A stretch of DNA of 29,079 nucleotides from positions 1 to 29,079 of the forward strand of contig JBGCDD010000044.1 of the NCBI GenBank assembly GCA_045105075.1, written 5' to 3'. Source of the DNA: JBGCDD01 sp045105075 (GTDB lineage Bacteria > Pseudomonadota > Alphaproteobacteria > Rhodobacterales > Rhodobacteraceae). The translations under genes and the position numbers were made by a program. The notes beneath the pieces are model-generated. The model did no database searches. It was not told the origin of the DNA and worked only from the letters and a program-made list of their open reading frames with translations. Positions within the stretch are counted from its first letter, which is position 1. Each line of letters starts with the position of its first letter. Below, piece after piece: positions 1 through 8,110 of this stretch.

Positions 1-648
1 GTCAGCCAAAGCGGGATAAGAGGCGCGCAGTTCGCGTGCGACGCGTACGATTGATTGATCCAGCGATTGTCCGGCCTCGACGCAGACCAGCATCATGTCA
101 AGCGAGTCGGGAAAACCCTGGGTGATCGCCTCTTTTCGCGCATCCACGCGACGGGTCACCCAGTACTTGGGCAGCATATAGCCAACGCCGCCAGGTCCGA
201 CCACGTACATCACTGTTTTTTGCGTGTCGAGATCTTCGCCACCGCCCATAACGGTGATGTAAACAACACCGGCAATCAGGCCAATGATGCCCAAAGCGAA
301 TTGTGAAAAATGATAAAACCGCACCGCGTCCTTGGACTGATAGCCGGCCTGGCGCAAACGCAATTGAACCGCAGACAATTCGGCGACGTCCTGGGGTTCC
401 AGAAAGTTTGCAAAGCGCTGTAATTGCTCGTTTCGCCCGCCCTGACGCAGCCGTTCCTTTTTGGGCTTGATCGCGGTTTCCGAATTCATGTTCCGCTTGA
501 GTTTCTTCATCGGATCTTCGGGCTGGCTCATCAACAACGGAACCGTGATGAGCACCATGAACAAGCCAAGCACGCCGACAACAATCAGCGGGCCGAACTC
601 GCCCAGATTGGCGGTCAGGTAGTCATTGATCTGAGTGATAAATTCCAT
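1..648 (-). CDS. tadC: Tad pilus inner-membrane platform protein TadC, C-terminus cut by window edge
   Basis: Inner-membrane component of the Tad (Flp) pilus motor, a type II secretion F-domain protein that with TadB forms the platform driven by the CpaF/TadA ATPase. The frame is open for 216 codons from the ATG at 648 to the window edge, so the C-terminal part is missing. An N-terminal membrane segment (about residues 18-40, LIVVGVLGLFMVLITVPLL) is followed by a basic stretch, then a second hydrophobic pair around residues 113-150. The piece DSLDMMLVCVEAGQSLDQSI near residues 180-200 is the typical start of the T2SSF domain (PD.L..L..CV.AG.s...). It starts 4 bases after tadB stops, implying translational coupling. 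The family call is confident from both sequence and position; only the C-terminus is unseen. Confidence 0.9.
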   Translation of the reverse strand, partial: MEFITQINDYLTANLGEFGPLIVVGVLGLFMVLITVPLLMSQPEDPMKKLKRNMNSETAIKPKKERLRQGGRNEQLQRFANFLEPQDVAELSAVQLRLRQAGYQSKDAVRFYHFSQFALGIIGLIAGVVYITVMGGGEDLDTQKTVMYVVGPGGVGYMLPKYWVTRRVDARKEAITQGFPDSLDMMLVCVEAGQSLDQSIVRVARELRASYPALAD

Positions 649-652
649 ACTC

Positions 653-1621
653 TTAAACCTTGATATTGGTCAAAACACGCATCACGACCAGATTGATCGA
701 CAACAGGATGCCAACGATAAAACACGCTGGAATAAAATAGGGGTGGTCTAGCACTTCATCGTAGTAACCGGGATCCTGCACCAGAATCACGATCAGACAA
801 ATCAGCGGAAACGCCGACAGAAACTTGCCCGACCACTGGGCTTCGGCAGTGATCGCTTTGACACGGCGGAACAAGCGGAAGCGCGCGCGGATCACCTTGG
901 CCAGACCGGCCAAAATTTCCGCCAGGTTACCACCTGATTGCTGCTGGATCGTTACCGCGACAGATAAAAAGCGCATGTCTTGCATATCAAGGCGTTCGGC
1001 CATTTCCTTGAGGGCCTCGCCCACGTCACGACCATAGGCGCTTTCGTCAGCGATCATGCCAAATTCGGTGGCCAGAGGGTCCTGAATTTCTTTGGACACA
1101 ATGGTGATTGCCGACGAAAACGGATGGCCAACACGCAAACTGCGCACCATCAGCTCGACCGCGTCGGGCAGTTGTTCCTCGATCATGTCCATGCGTTTCT
1201 TGGCCTTTGAGTTGACCCAGAAATAGACCGCACCGACGCCGATGCCGACCGAAGCAACAAGGCGAATCGGAAGATCCGCCTGCACACCGATGCTGAGGCC
1301 GATAAAGGCAAAGACCGACACGCCGCCCATGATCATGATGAGCTGGCGCGGTGTAAATGCGATCGCGGCCTTTTGCGCCTTGTCCGCCAGCAGCGAATAA
1401 AGCGGGATCGAGCGCGATTTCATGTGCTGCTGCATTTCTTTGCGCAGCTGGTCCAGCACTTGTTCGCGTCCGGCGCCCTTGTCGAGCATTTCCAGACGGC
1501 GATTGACGCGGTTGTTCAGGCTGATGGACTTGCCAAAAGCCACCAGATAAAGACCCTCGACCAACACCAGAACGCCGACGAAGATGAGGAGGTAGATGAT
1601 TGGTTCTGCGCTCAGTTGCAT
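653..1621 (-). CDS. tadB: Tad pilus inner-membrane platform protein TadB
   Basis: Second platform protein of the Tad pilus motor. It is 322 residues, the usual TadB length. The N-terminal membrane segment (about residues 5-27) is followed by a cytoplasmic basic stretch, two closely spaced hydrophobic segments (about 90-135), and a T2SSF domain from about residue 150 with the pattern EEQLPDAVELMVRSLRVGHP and later QQQSGGNLAEILAGL. Two C-terminal membrane helices (about 270-315) follow. Its ATG overlaps the TAA of cpaF by one base (TAATG), and tadC follows after 4 bases, so the three motor genes are translationally coupled. No anomaly seen. Confidence 0.95.
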   Translation of the reverse strand: MQLSAEPIIYLLIFVGVLVLVEGLYLVAFGKSISLNNRVNRRLEMLDKGAGREQVLDQLRKEMQQHMKSRSIPLYSLLADKAQKAAIAFTPRQLIMIMGGVSVFAFIGLSIGVQADLPIRLVASVGIGVGAVYFWVNSKAKKRMDMIEEQLPDAVELMVRSLRVGHPFSSAITIVSKEIQDPLATEFGMIADESAYGRDVGEALKEMAERLDMQDMRFLSVAVTIQQQSGGNLAEILAGLAKVIRARFRLFRRVKAITAEAQWSGKFLSAFPLICLIVILVQDPGYYDEVLDHPYFIPACFIVGILLSINLVVMRVLTNIKV

Positions 1622-3081
1622 TACTGCGGCTCCATCACTGTGGGTTCATAGATTGACGCAGGCAGGTCATAACCCCACATGCGGAAGCGCTCGGAAAAGT
1701 GACTGCGCACACCGGTGGCGGTGAAATGGCCGATGATTTTATTGTCTGGCGTCAAGCCAACGCGCTGATATTTAAAGATTTCCTGCATCGAGATCACATC
1801 GCCCTCCATGCCGGTGATTTCCGTGATCGAGGTCATCCGCCGCGAGCCGTCCTGCAGACGCGACGCCTGCACAATCAGGTTCACAGCCGAGGAAATCTGG
1901 CTGCGCATGGCTTTCATCGGCATTTCGATACCGGCCATGGCGATCATGTTTTCCAGTCGCGACACACCATCACGCGCCGAGTTGGCGTGAATTGTGGTCA
2001 TGGATCCGTCGTGGCCGGTGTTCATGGCCTGAAGCATGTCGATGACTTCTTCGCCGCGTGTTTCACCCACGATAATACGGTCAGGGCGCATCCGAAGGGC
2101 GTTTTTCAAACAATCGCGCGGGCTGACTTCGCCTTTGCCTTCCACGTTGGGCGGGCGGCTTTCCATCCGACCCACGTGGATCTGTTGCAGTTGAAGTTCG
2201 GCGGTGTCTTCGATGGTCAGGATACGTTCATCATTGTCGATGAACGATGACAACGCGTTCAGCGTGGTCGTTTTACCGGAACCGGTACCGCCTGAAACGA
2301 TGATGTTAAGCCGTGTTGAAACGGCGGCCTGCAAGTAAGCGGCCATTTCTTCGGTGAAGGCGCCGAAATTGACCAAATCGTCAATGCCCAGCTTGTCCTT
2401 TTTGAATTTCCGGATCGACACCAGCGAGCCGTCAACCGCAACCGGGGGCACCATCGCGTTGAAACGCGAGCCATCGCCGAGACGGGCGTCAACATAGGGG
2501 TTTGATTCATCAACCCGACGTCCCACAGCCGAAACGATCTTGTCGATGATGCGTAGCAGGTGCTTTTCGTCCTTGAACGTGATGTCCGACAGCATCAGCT
2601 TGCCGGCGCGCTCCACAAACACCTGTTGCGGCCCGTTCACCAGAATGTCGTTGACCGTGTCATCCTGCAGCAAGGTTTCCAGCGGGCCGAGGCCGGTGAC
2701 CTCGTCGTAAAGTTCCTTGTTGAGTTGCTGGCGGTCATCGCGGTTGAGCACGATGTTCTTTTCTTCCAACAACTCGGCAGCAATGGTGCTGATTTCGTTG
2801 CGCAATTCAGCTTCTGTGGCGTGTTCCAGAGCTGATAGATTAAGGTTGTCCAGAAGCAGGCGGTGCATCTCGATCTTGATGTCGCCCATCCGCTCTTTGC
2901 GCTTGCGTTCCTTGTCGGCCGACCCCGCATCTGCCGCCACTTTTTGCGCCATAGGCCGGCGCAAGCTGGCGGGTTGCGGCGCGGCTGCGACCGCCCCGGG
3001 TTTAATCTCGTCTATATTGGACTTTTTCCCAGCGGCCGGTGGCGGCGCTTTGGGTGCGTCCTTTTTATACTTTGAAAACAT
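1621..3081 (-). CDS. cpaF: Tad pilus assembly ATPase CpaF/TadA
   Basis: Cytoplasmic secretion ATPase (GspE/VirB11 superfamily) that powers Flp pilus extension and, in systems lacking a separate retraction ATPase, probably retraction. It is 486 residues. The first 60 residues are a low-complexity Pro/Ala/Lys tail. An all-alpha N-domain follows, then a conserved linker (VNDILVNGPQQVFVERAGK, about residues 143-161). The ATPase core has Walker A GGTGSGKT near residues 263-270, an Asp-box-like ERILTIEDTAELQL, the Walker B region RPDRIIVGETRGEE, and a His box MTTIHANS. All catalytic motifs are intact. It starts 27 bases after cpaE stops and overlaps tadB by one base. Confidence 0.96.
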   Translation of the reverse strand: MFSKYKKDAPKAPPPAAGKKSNIDEIKPGAVAAAPQPASLRRPMAQKVAADAGSADKERKRKERMGDIKIEMHRLLLDNLNLSALEHATEAELRNEISTIAAELLEEKNIVLNRDDRQQLNKELYDEVTGLGPLETLLQDDTVNDILVNGPQQVFVERAGKLMLSDITFKDEKHLLRIIDKIVSAVGRRVDESNPYVDARLGDGSRFNAMVPPVAVDGSLVSIRKFKKDKLGIDDLVNFGAFTEEMAAYLQAAVSTRLNIIVSGGTGSGKTTTLNALSSFIDNDERILTIEDTAELQLQQIHVGRMESRPPNVEGKGEVSPRDCLKNALRMRPDRIIVGETRGEEVIDMLQAMNTGHDGSMTTIHANSARDGVSRLENMIAMAGIEMPMKAMRSQISSAVNLIVQASRLQDGSRRMTSITEITGMEGDVISMQEIFKYQRVGLTPDNKIIGHFTATGVRSHFSERFRMWGYDLPASIYEPTVMEPQ

Positions 3082-3108
3082 TGCTCTTTGCCCCCGAAAA
3101 TTGTGCGT

Positions 3109-4347
3109 TTACGCCGCTTCCGCGTCGCTTCGACCCAGCTCGTGCAGGGATTGTGCGAGTTTCGCGATTTCCTTGCGCAGCGGATTTTTGGCCGCTGACG
3201 AGGCCAAAGGCAGACCATGATCGCTGCCTTGCGTGACGGCCTTGCCGCCATCGGGCAGTTGCAGATCAATCGAAATACCAAGGCTTTCGGCCATCCGCTT
3301 GACCCGGCTCTTGCCGCTCAGATCGGTGAATTTGGGCGCCCGGTTCAAACCAAAACGCAGCTTGTTGAACGGCAGGTCCTCAGATTGCAGCGCGCGTTTC
3401 AAACGCAGCGCATTCTGGGCGGACCGCATGTCCAGCTCGATCATTGCCAGATACACATGCGCGGCTTGCAACACGGTTTCTGACCATTGCACCAGCGTCG
3501 AGGGCATATCGACCACAACGTAATCAAAGTGCGAGCGCGCCATTTCCAGAACGCGGGTGATGTCATCGGGCGTGACCAGATCCAGCGGCACCATATCGGC
3601 GGGGGCCGTCAAAACCTGCAACTTGTCTTCAAAGCTGAGCAGGGCCTGACCAAAGACTTCCTCATCCAGCGTTTCGGTTTCCGAGAGCATCTCGAACACC
3701 ACTTCGCGCCGAGGCAGGTCCAGGTAGGTCGACACCGAGCCATATTGCAGATCAAGATCGATCAAACAGACGCTCGGGTGCTGATCGCCATCGATCTGGG
3801 CCAGTTCCCAGGCCAGGTTCACCGCCATCGTGGTCGAGCCACATCCGCCAGCCAAGCCTTGCACAACGATCAACGCGCCCTCTTTGGACGCCCCGGACTT
3901 TAGCTGTGGGGTGCTGTGATGCGCGGCGTCGGCCTGCGCGACGGATTTGTTCAGCCGGTCGATGGCCGATTGCAATTCCTGCTCCGGCAAAGGGTAGGGG
4001 ACAAATTCATCCGCGCCCTTGCGCAACAATTGGTGCAACGACGCAGGCGTAACATCTTCGGCGATCAAAATGACGTTTATCCCGCGGGTTTTCGCCTGCG
4101 TGATGATTTCACCCATCAAAACGAGGTTGTCTTCGTCCTCGCCGTCGATGGCCAGGGCAACAAACTCGAGTGATTCGGCTTCAGGCTGACTGAAAAAGGC
4201 CAGCGCCTCGGCAAAGCCAAGGTCGCCCCAATTTTCACCCAACGCGGTTTCCATATCTTCGATCAGCAAGTCGAAATTCTGCACATCGCGGGAGATTGTG
4301 CAGGCTACGATTGGGTTTGCGTCTGATTGCGGCAATCCGCTACTCAT
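3109..4347 (-). CDS. cpaE: Tad pilus localisation protein CpaE/TadZ (atypical MinD/ParA ATPase)
   Basis: TadZ/CpaE proteins combine a receiver-like N-domain with a MinD/ParA-like ATPase domain and place the Tad machine at the cell pole. The receiver-like part covers about residues 10-130 (VILIAEDVTPASLHQLLRKG resembles the end of a response-regulator fold), followed by a linker. The ATPase domain starts near residue 157. Its P-loop reads VQGLAGGCGSTTMAVNLA: both lysines of the deviant Walker A motif (KGGxGKT/S) are replaced. The downstream CLIDLDLQYGSVSTYLDL motif is intact. I chose the ATG at 4347 (412 aa), since a GAGGAC ribosome site sits 9 bases upstream; a longer in-frame start at 4404 lacks one. 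The gene is separated from the upstream ompA gene by a terminator-like structure. Confidence 0.92.
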   Translation of the reverse strand: MSSGLPQSDANPIVACTISRDVQNFDLLIEDMETALGENWGDLGFAEALAFFSQPEAESLEFVALAIDGEDEDNLVLMGEIITQAKTRGINVILIAEDVTPASLHQLLRKGADEFVPYPLPEQELQSAIDRLNKSVAQADAAHHSTPQLKSGASKEGALIVVQGLAGGCGSTTMAVNLAWELAQIDGDQHPSVCLIDLDLQYGSVSTYLDLPRREVVFEMLSETETLDEEVFGQALLSFEDKLQVLTAPADMVPLDLVTPDDITRVLEMARSHFDYVVVDMPSTLVQWSETVLQAAHVYLAMIELDMRSAQNALRLKRALQSEDLPFNKLRFGLNRAPKFTDLSGKSRVKRMAESLGISIDLQLPDGGKAVTQGSDHGLPLASSAAKNPLRKEIAKLAQSLHELGRSDAEAA

Positions 4348-4497
4348 GGCCAATGTCCTCATTTTGCGAGGCTTAGACAGTGTGCAAATCGGCCAGAATA
4401 GCACGATTCACCCTGCGGTCGCCCACATGCGGACCATTTTAGCCGCACGTCACCTATTGAGGATAAAATCGCTGGAAATCTTGGCAAGAATTGGGCC

Positions 4498-4545
4498 AAA
4501 AAACCCCAATTGTAGGGTATTGGGCGACGATACGCCGCCCAATAC
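4498..4545 (-). terminator. Two-state hairpin/terminator between ompA-like gene and cpaE
   Basis: Read on the minus strand, a 13-bp stem (one G-T pair, 3-base loop) spans 4545-4517 and begins 2 bases after the ompA-like stop codon. Its 3' arm also contains CCCAAT, which can pair instead with ATTGGG to give a 6-bp stem (4524-4505, 8-base loop) followed by G and six Ts (4503-4498), the classic intrinsic terminator form. The two folds cannot coexist. The layout fits a partial terminator or attenuator before cpaE. This comes from hand pairing; no folding energy was calculated. Confidence 0.6.
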
Positions 4546-4547
4546 GC

Positions 4548-5183
4548 TTATTGTGCTCGCTCAGTGAAGCCGCCAGTGCCGGCGCGTCCGCTCAATCCGC
4601 TGAGCGGTTCGGCGCTCTCAACGTATTCGCGATAGATGATTTCGGCGTATTTGCCGTCGAGCACCGTGGGGTTGCGGCGCACGAATCCTGACACTTCGGT
4701 CACGGTACGTCGGTTCAGACGTTCGCGCGCTTCGGTGTTGATGATCGGGCGGGTTTCGCCAAATGACACCAATGCCTCAAGTCGCGAGCGCTGAATGCCA
4801 CGTTGGCTGAGATAGCGCACGACCGCGTTGGCACGGCGCTGACCCAGACGGCGGTTGTAGCCATTGGAGCCGACTTTGTCGGTGTGCCCGTACACTTTAA
4901 AGCGCACTTCGGGGAACTGACGGATCCAATCCGCCTGACGATCCAGCGCTGAACGCGCCTGATCATCAAGCACCGTGCTGTTGAACTCAAAATTGACCGT
5001 CGTGGGGATTTCCGCGGCAAAGCGGCGCCCCAGGCTGACGGCGTAATCAAGTTCGCCGCGCATGACCAATTGATTGTTCATGGTGGCATTGCCGAACGTG
5101 CCTGCATCCACCGCATTGCCGGCTTCGCGCGAACATCCTGCGATGATCAGGGTCAGACCGACAGCTGTTACCAGTTTGAACAT
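4548..5183 (-). CDS. OmpA-family peptidoglycan-binding lipoprotein of the Tad cluster
   Basis: Predicted outer-membrane lipoprotein with a C-terminal OmpA domain, likely anchoring the Tad secretin complex to peptidoglycan. I chose the ATG at 5183 (211 aa), which has AAGGA 7 bases upstream and gives a lipoprotein signal peptide MFKLVTAVGLTLIIAGC with lipobox IAGC (Cys17). Longer upstream frames would overlap cpaC and lack a signal. The OmpA core (about residues 60-165) has NFEFNSTVLDDQA, then YGHTDKVGSNGYNRRLGQRRA, the usual peptidoglycan-binding motif (TD..G....N..L...RA), then GETRPI. It starts 16 bases after cpaC. The position, secretin then OmpA protein then cpaE, is typical of alphaproteobacterial tad loci. 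The link to the pilus is inferred from position. Confidence 0.9.
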   Translation of the reverse strand: MFKLVTAVGLTLIIAGCSREAGNAVDAGTFGNATMNNQLVMRGELDYAVSLGRRFAAEIPTTVNFEFNSTVLDDQARSALDRQADWIRQFPEVRFKVYGHTDKVGSNGYNRRLGQRRANAVVRYLSQRGIQRSRLEALVSFGETRPIINTEARERLNRRTVTEVSGFVRRNPTVLDGKYAEIIYREYVESAEPLSGLSGRAGTGGFTERAQ

Positions 5184-5199
5184 GGGAGCGTCCTTCTCA

Positions 5200-6621
5200 T
5201 CAATCCAAGACATAGCCATAAGAGCCGCTGAAGTCCTGCTTGGCGACTTCGCTGGCAGCACCGCCACCACGCTCGGTCTTTGAAATGCTGCCAAACAGGA
5301 ACAAGTCACGTTCGCTTGGCGGCTTGACCCGGTCTGTGGGCAGCGCAAAAGCTTCGCCGCGGGTCGGGGTGACCAAATGAGCCGTGATGATGATCACCAA
5401 TTCGGTCTGACTGCGTTGGTAATCGGCGCTGCGGAAAAGCGCACCGAGGACCGGCACGTCACCCAGCCAGGGCAGTTGCGCGGTGTTGTCGAGGAATTCA
5501 TCTTCGATCAGCCCGGCGATGGCAAAGCTTTCACCATCACGCATCTCAACCGTGGTCGAGGTCTCGCGACGGGTGAACGCGTCCACCTCAAAGCCGTTGA
5601 AGTTAACACCATTGTTGGGGTCGATCGCCGACACGGCGGCCAGCAATTCAAGGTTGATCAGATCTTTGTCAACCACCCGTGGAATGAAGTTAAGTTCGAT
5701 GCCGAAGGGTTTGAACTCAATGGAAATTGCGCCATCACGCTGCGCCACTGGGATCGGATACTCGCCGCCCGCCAGGAACTTGGCTTCTTGCCCGGACAGG
5801 GCCGTCAGGTTGGGTTCGGCCAAAGTGCGAACGACGCCTTTTTGCTCCAAAGCTTCCAGCAACAAACCGACCTGAACCGAGCCGGCATTGAAGCCGAACA
5901 ACACCGCACCGGCGTTTTCGTTGATGTCTGGAATGTTGCCGGCCAGGTTGCTGGTCAGTCCGGCTTGGTTGTTCACCGTGCCGGTACCGCCGTTCAGACC
6001 GACATCGCTGCTGAAGATGCCGCCGTTAAAGCCCAGCGACGCGCTGAGTGATTTGGACACAACGCGCTGCATTTCGGCAAATCGCACTTTGAGCATCACC
6101 TGCTGCACGCCACCGACGCTCATCAGATTTGAAACCCGGTCTGGTGCGTATCTTTGTGCCAGATCCAATGCGCGTTGCAAACGCGCCGTGCTGGACACAA
6201 CGCCTGACAACACGATGCCATCATTGGCGGTGCGCACTTCTATCTTTTCGCCCGGCAGAATTTGCCGCAAGCGTTCCTTGAACTCACTCACATCAGCGGC
6301 AACCCGCACATTGACGTTTGTGATCAGCTGACCCGCTGCATCCAGCAGGGTAAGTGTGGTCAAGCCCGGTGATTTTCCCAGCACATAGATCGTGCGGTCA
6401 GACAATGAAGAAATATCTGCAATACCGGGGTTTGCAATGCTGAGTTCTGCAAAGGGATTGTCGCTTTCCACAACCACAGCGCGGTTCATTGGGACTTCGA
6501 GTGTCGACTCTGCCCCGCGTTTTACGATGGTGAGTGTTTCGGCCCGGGCAGATTCTGCCAAAGGGAAACAAGCCATCGTCAGCCCCAAAAGGGCTGCCTT
6601 AATCGTGTACTTGAATGTCAT
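5200..6621 (-). CDS. cpaC: Tad pilus outer-membrane secretin CpaC/RcpA
   Basis: Forms the outer-membrane channel through which the Flp pilus emerges. It is 473 residues from the ATG at 6621, preceded by GGAGAGG and followed by a signal peptide ending near LAESARA (about residue 27). Domains in order: a pilus/secretin N-domain (about 27-100, with NPGIADISSLSDRTIYVLGK), a BON-like segment (about 105-165, IVLSGVVSSTARLQRALDLA), then the secretin domain (about 170-440) with VGLLLEALEQKGVVRTLAEP, the GGEYPIPV segment and RRETSTTVEMRDGESFAIAG, and the C-terminal ELVIIITAHLV signature. Full length and intact. It has a separate 190-base leader, with a strong hairpin, between it and cpaB. Confidence 0.95.
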   Translation of the reverse strand: MTFKYTIKAALLGLTMACFPLAESARAETLTIVKRGAESTLEVPMNRAVVVESDNPFAELSIANPGIADISSLSDRTIYVLGKSPGLTTLTLLDAAGQLITNVNVRVAADVSEFKERLRQILPGEKIEVRTANDGIVLSGVVSSTARLQRALDLAQRYAPDRVSNLMSVGGVQQVMLKVRFAEMQRVVSKSLSASLGFNGGIFSSDVGLNGGTGTVNNQAGLTSNLAGNIPDINENAGAVLFGFNAGSVQVGLLLEALEQKGVVRTLAEPNLTALSGQEAKFLAGGEYPIPVAQRDGAISIEFKPFGIELNFIPRVVDKDLINLELLAAVSAIDPNNGVNFNGFEVDAFTRRETSTTVEMRDGESFAIAGLIEDEFLDNTAQLPWLGDVPVLGALFRSADYQRSQTELVIIITAHLVTPTRGEAFALPTDRVKPPSERDLFLFGSISKTERGGGAASEVAKQDFSGSYGYVLD

Positions 6622-6756
6622 GTGACCTGCCTCTCCGATCACGCCTCATTTACGGGTCTTACGCCCGGTCTTGGCAACACTCTGCGATAGATTGAATTTT
6701 ATTTCAAGAATCAACGGTTTCTGAGGAACAGCTTATGTGGATAACGGGCAACATTC

Positions 6757-6789
6757 CGGCGCGGCGCAGAATGGTTCTGCGTCGCGCCG
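6757..6789 (-). other. Strong intercistronic hairpin between cpaB and cpaC
   Basis: A 15-bp stem (6757-6771 with 6775-6789), one G-T pair on the minus strand and a 3-base loop, starts 22 bases after the cpaB stop codon. No T-run follows on either strand, so it is not a canonical intrinsic terminator. More likely it is an RNA stability, processing or pausing element separating cpaB from cpaC. Downstream, near 6692-6707, is an AT-rich TTGAA-N6-TTCAA inverted repeat that could belong to a promoter or operator for cpaC; that last part is weak. Confidence 0.55.
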
Positions 6790-6811
6790 TGTGAAAATCA
6801 GTGCGAAATCA

Positions 6812-7669
6812 TCAGTTTGTGCAAGGGATCGGAAGGTTAACAACTTCGGCGCCACGGCGGGTGCGGATGGTGCAGATCCGTTCTTCGACCTTTTCGGGTG
6901 CCAATTCCACATCACCCAGACCCAGCAACGAGCGTTGGTTGACCTCGATTGCCGAGGCGATTGTGTCATCGTCCGCGCCCACAAGCGACAATGACAGCTT
7001 GCCAGTCGTCTGGGCTTGCGCCAATGCGGCAACCTGTTCGGGGCTTGCGGCGACGGTGACCGTGCGCGCAATTGTTGTGCCATCCATGTCGCCGCCGGCG
7101 CTTTGGTCGATTGCGATCAGCTTGACGCCGGCCTCGATCAAACGTGTGACGTCGCCGCGACCACCTTCAACAGCGTCGCGGATGCTGCCGGTCCAATAGA
7201 CATCGACGCGGTCACCAGGGCGCAAAAAGCCCGACACACCCGATGCAACGTCAACACGGATCGCAAAGGCGCGCATGCCGCGTTCAAGGCGCGATGTGAT
7301 GCCTGCATCATCGCCGGGTTCGGTGACTTTGACAGCCATGATCGCTTCGCTTTTTTCCATCGCACGCAAAACCACGCGGTGTTCCAGAATGTCTGGCGGG
7401 AACAGCACATCGAGGTCGGTAAACACACCCTCTGGCAGGGCATTTTCGGGCCAGCGCACAACTTTCACGCTTTCGCGGGTCAGGGATTCGCCGTACCGCA
7501 GCGACACGTCAGAGATAATGACATCAACCGTTGGCACAATGGCTTCACGGGCCGCACGTTCTTTGGCCAACTCCATCTGATACGCCGAGATGTAGTTCTT
7601 TGCCATCATAACGGCGCCGCCCGCAAGCGCGATCCCGACAATCAAAACCAATCCAAAAACAGCACGCAT
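6812..7669 (-). CDS. cpaB: Flp pilus assembly protein CpaB/RcpC
   Basis: Periplasmic, membrane-anchored Tad pilus assembly factor thought to work with the secretin and modify or stabilise the pilus. It is 285 residues. An N-terminal uncleaved anchor (FGLVLIVGIALAGGAVMMA, about residues 4-22) leads into an SAF-like domain (about 40-110) with VDVIISDVSLRYGESLTRE and the following GVFTDLDVL. The RcpC core (about 115-240) has RAFAIRVDVASGVSGFLRPG and DRVDVYWTG, the family signature. It ends with a Cys-containing tail (ERICTIRTRRG...PCTN) whose two Cys could pair. I prefer ATG at 7669 to the TTG two codons upstream. Its leader of 166 bases separates it from the third pilin. No prepilin peptidase gene intervenes, unlike many tad loci. 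Confidence 0.93.
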   Translation of the reverse strand: MRAVFGLVLIVGIALAGGAVMMAKNYISAYQMELAKERAAREAIVPTVDVIISDVSLRYGESLTRESVKVVRWPENALPEGVFTDLDVLFPPDILEHRVVLRAMEKSEAIMAVKVTEPGDDAGITSRLERGMRAFAIRVDVASGVSGFLRPGDRVDVYWTGSIRDAVEGGRGDVTRLIEAGVKLIAIDQSAGGDMDGTTIARTVTVAASPEQVAALAQAQTTGKLSLSLVGADDDTIASAIEVNQRSLLGLGDVELAPEKVEERICTIRTRRGAEVVNLPIPCTN

Positions 7670-7799
7670 TGCCAACTACCTCTCTCAATAACACTCCGCT
7701 GAACGGAGGTGGACCCAGTGCCCTTAACCGTGTCCAAGTTATGCGGGTGAATTGTGGCCAAAGCGTGGAAAATCATGAACTTTTCACAAGATTTTCCCA

Positions 7800-7820
7800 A
7801 AGGATTTAACGATAATCCTT
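7800..7820 (-). terminator. Weak hairpin after third pilin gene
   Basis: A perfect 7-bp inverted repeat (AAGGATT/AATCCTT, 7-base loop) lies 15 bases after the flp3 stop. The stem is AT-rich and only a short TTT follows on the minus strand, so at most it is a weak terminator or pause site before cpaB. Confidence 0.3.
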
Positions 7821-7835
7821 ATGATGTTTGACCCG

Positions 7836-8015
7836 TTAGTCGAATTCCCAACCGGTCATAAATGCCGATACAAGTTCGCCAAGATTAATGGCGTTTTCGC
7901 CCATAAGTGACGATATCGTTGCCGCCAGAGCAACCAGGCCGGCGCATAAAACAACCCAATCGACGGTGATTGCGCCATTCTCATCCGTCATGTACTTTTT
8001 AATCAAATTCAGCAT
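7836..8015 (-). CDS. Third, diverged Flp-type pilin-like protein
   Basis: A 59-residue protein, exactly the length of the two Flp pilins upstream. It begins MLNLIKKYMTDENG, then AITVDWVVLCAGLVALAAT, and ends in a short tail (AFMTGWEFD). It shares the pilin layout: basic N-terminus, acidic DEN, Gly14 as the predicted prepilin peptidase cut, then a hydrophobic helix with Asp at +5 and Trp at +6. It differs by a Cys in the helix (residue 24), a Met-rich region and no Gly/Thr-rich C-terminus. GAGGG sits 4 bases before the ATG. It could be a minor pilin or pilus-tip/initiator subunit, or a degenerating duplicate. The frame is intact and the processing motif conserved, favouring function. The role is inferred. 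Confidence 0.85.
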   Translation of the reverse strand: MLNLIKKYMTDENGAITVDWVVLCAGLVALAATISSLMGENAINLGELVSAFMTGWEFD

Positions 8016-8040
8016 TGAACCCTCGCAAGTTTACACTGCG

Positions 8041-8081
8041 TAAAAAGTTACGGGCCACGCCTTACGCTGAAGACATGGCCC
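8041..8081 (-). terminator. Likely intrinsic terminator after flp1
   Basis: On the minus strand GGGCCATG and CGTGGCCC (8081-8074 and 8059-8052) form an 8-bp stem including one G-T pair, with a 14-base loop, followed by GTAACTTTTT. It lies about 30 bases after the flp1 stop codon. Probably partial, so that the third pilin and assembly genes are read at a lower level; that effect is inferred. Confidence 0.5.
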
Positions 8082-8110
8082 AGAACTCAGTCTGCTGTCA
8101 CAAGGACAAT

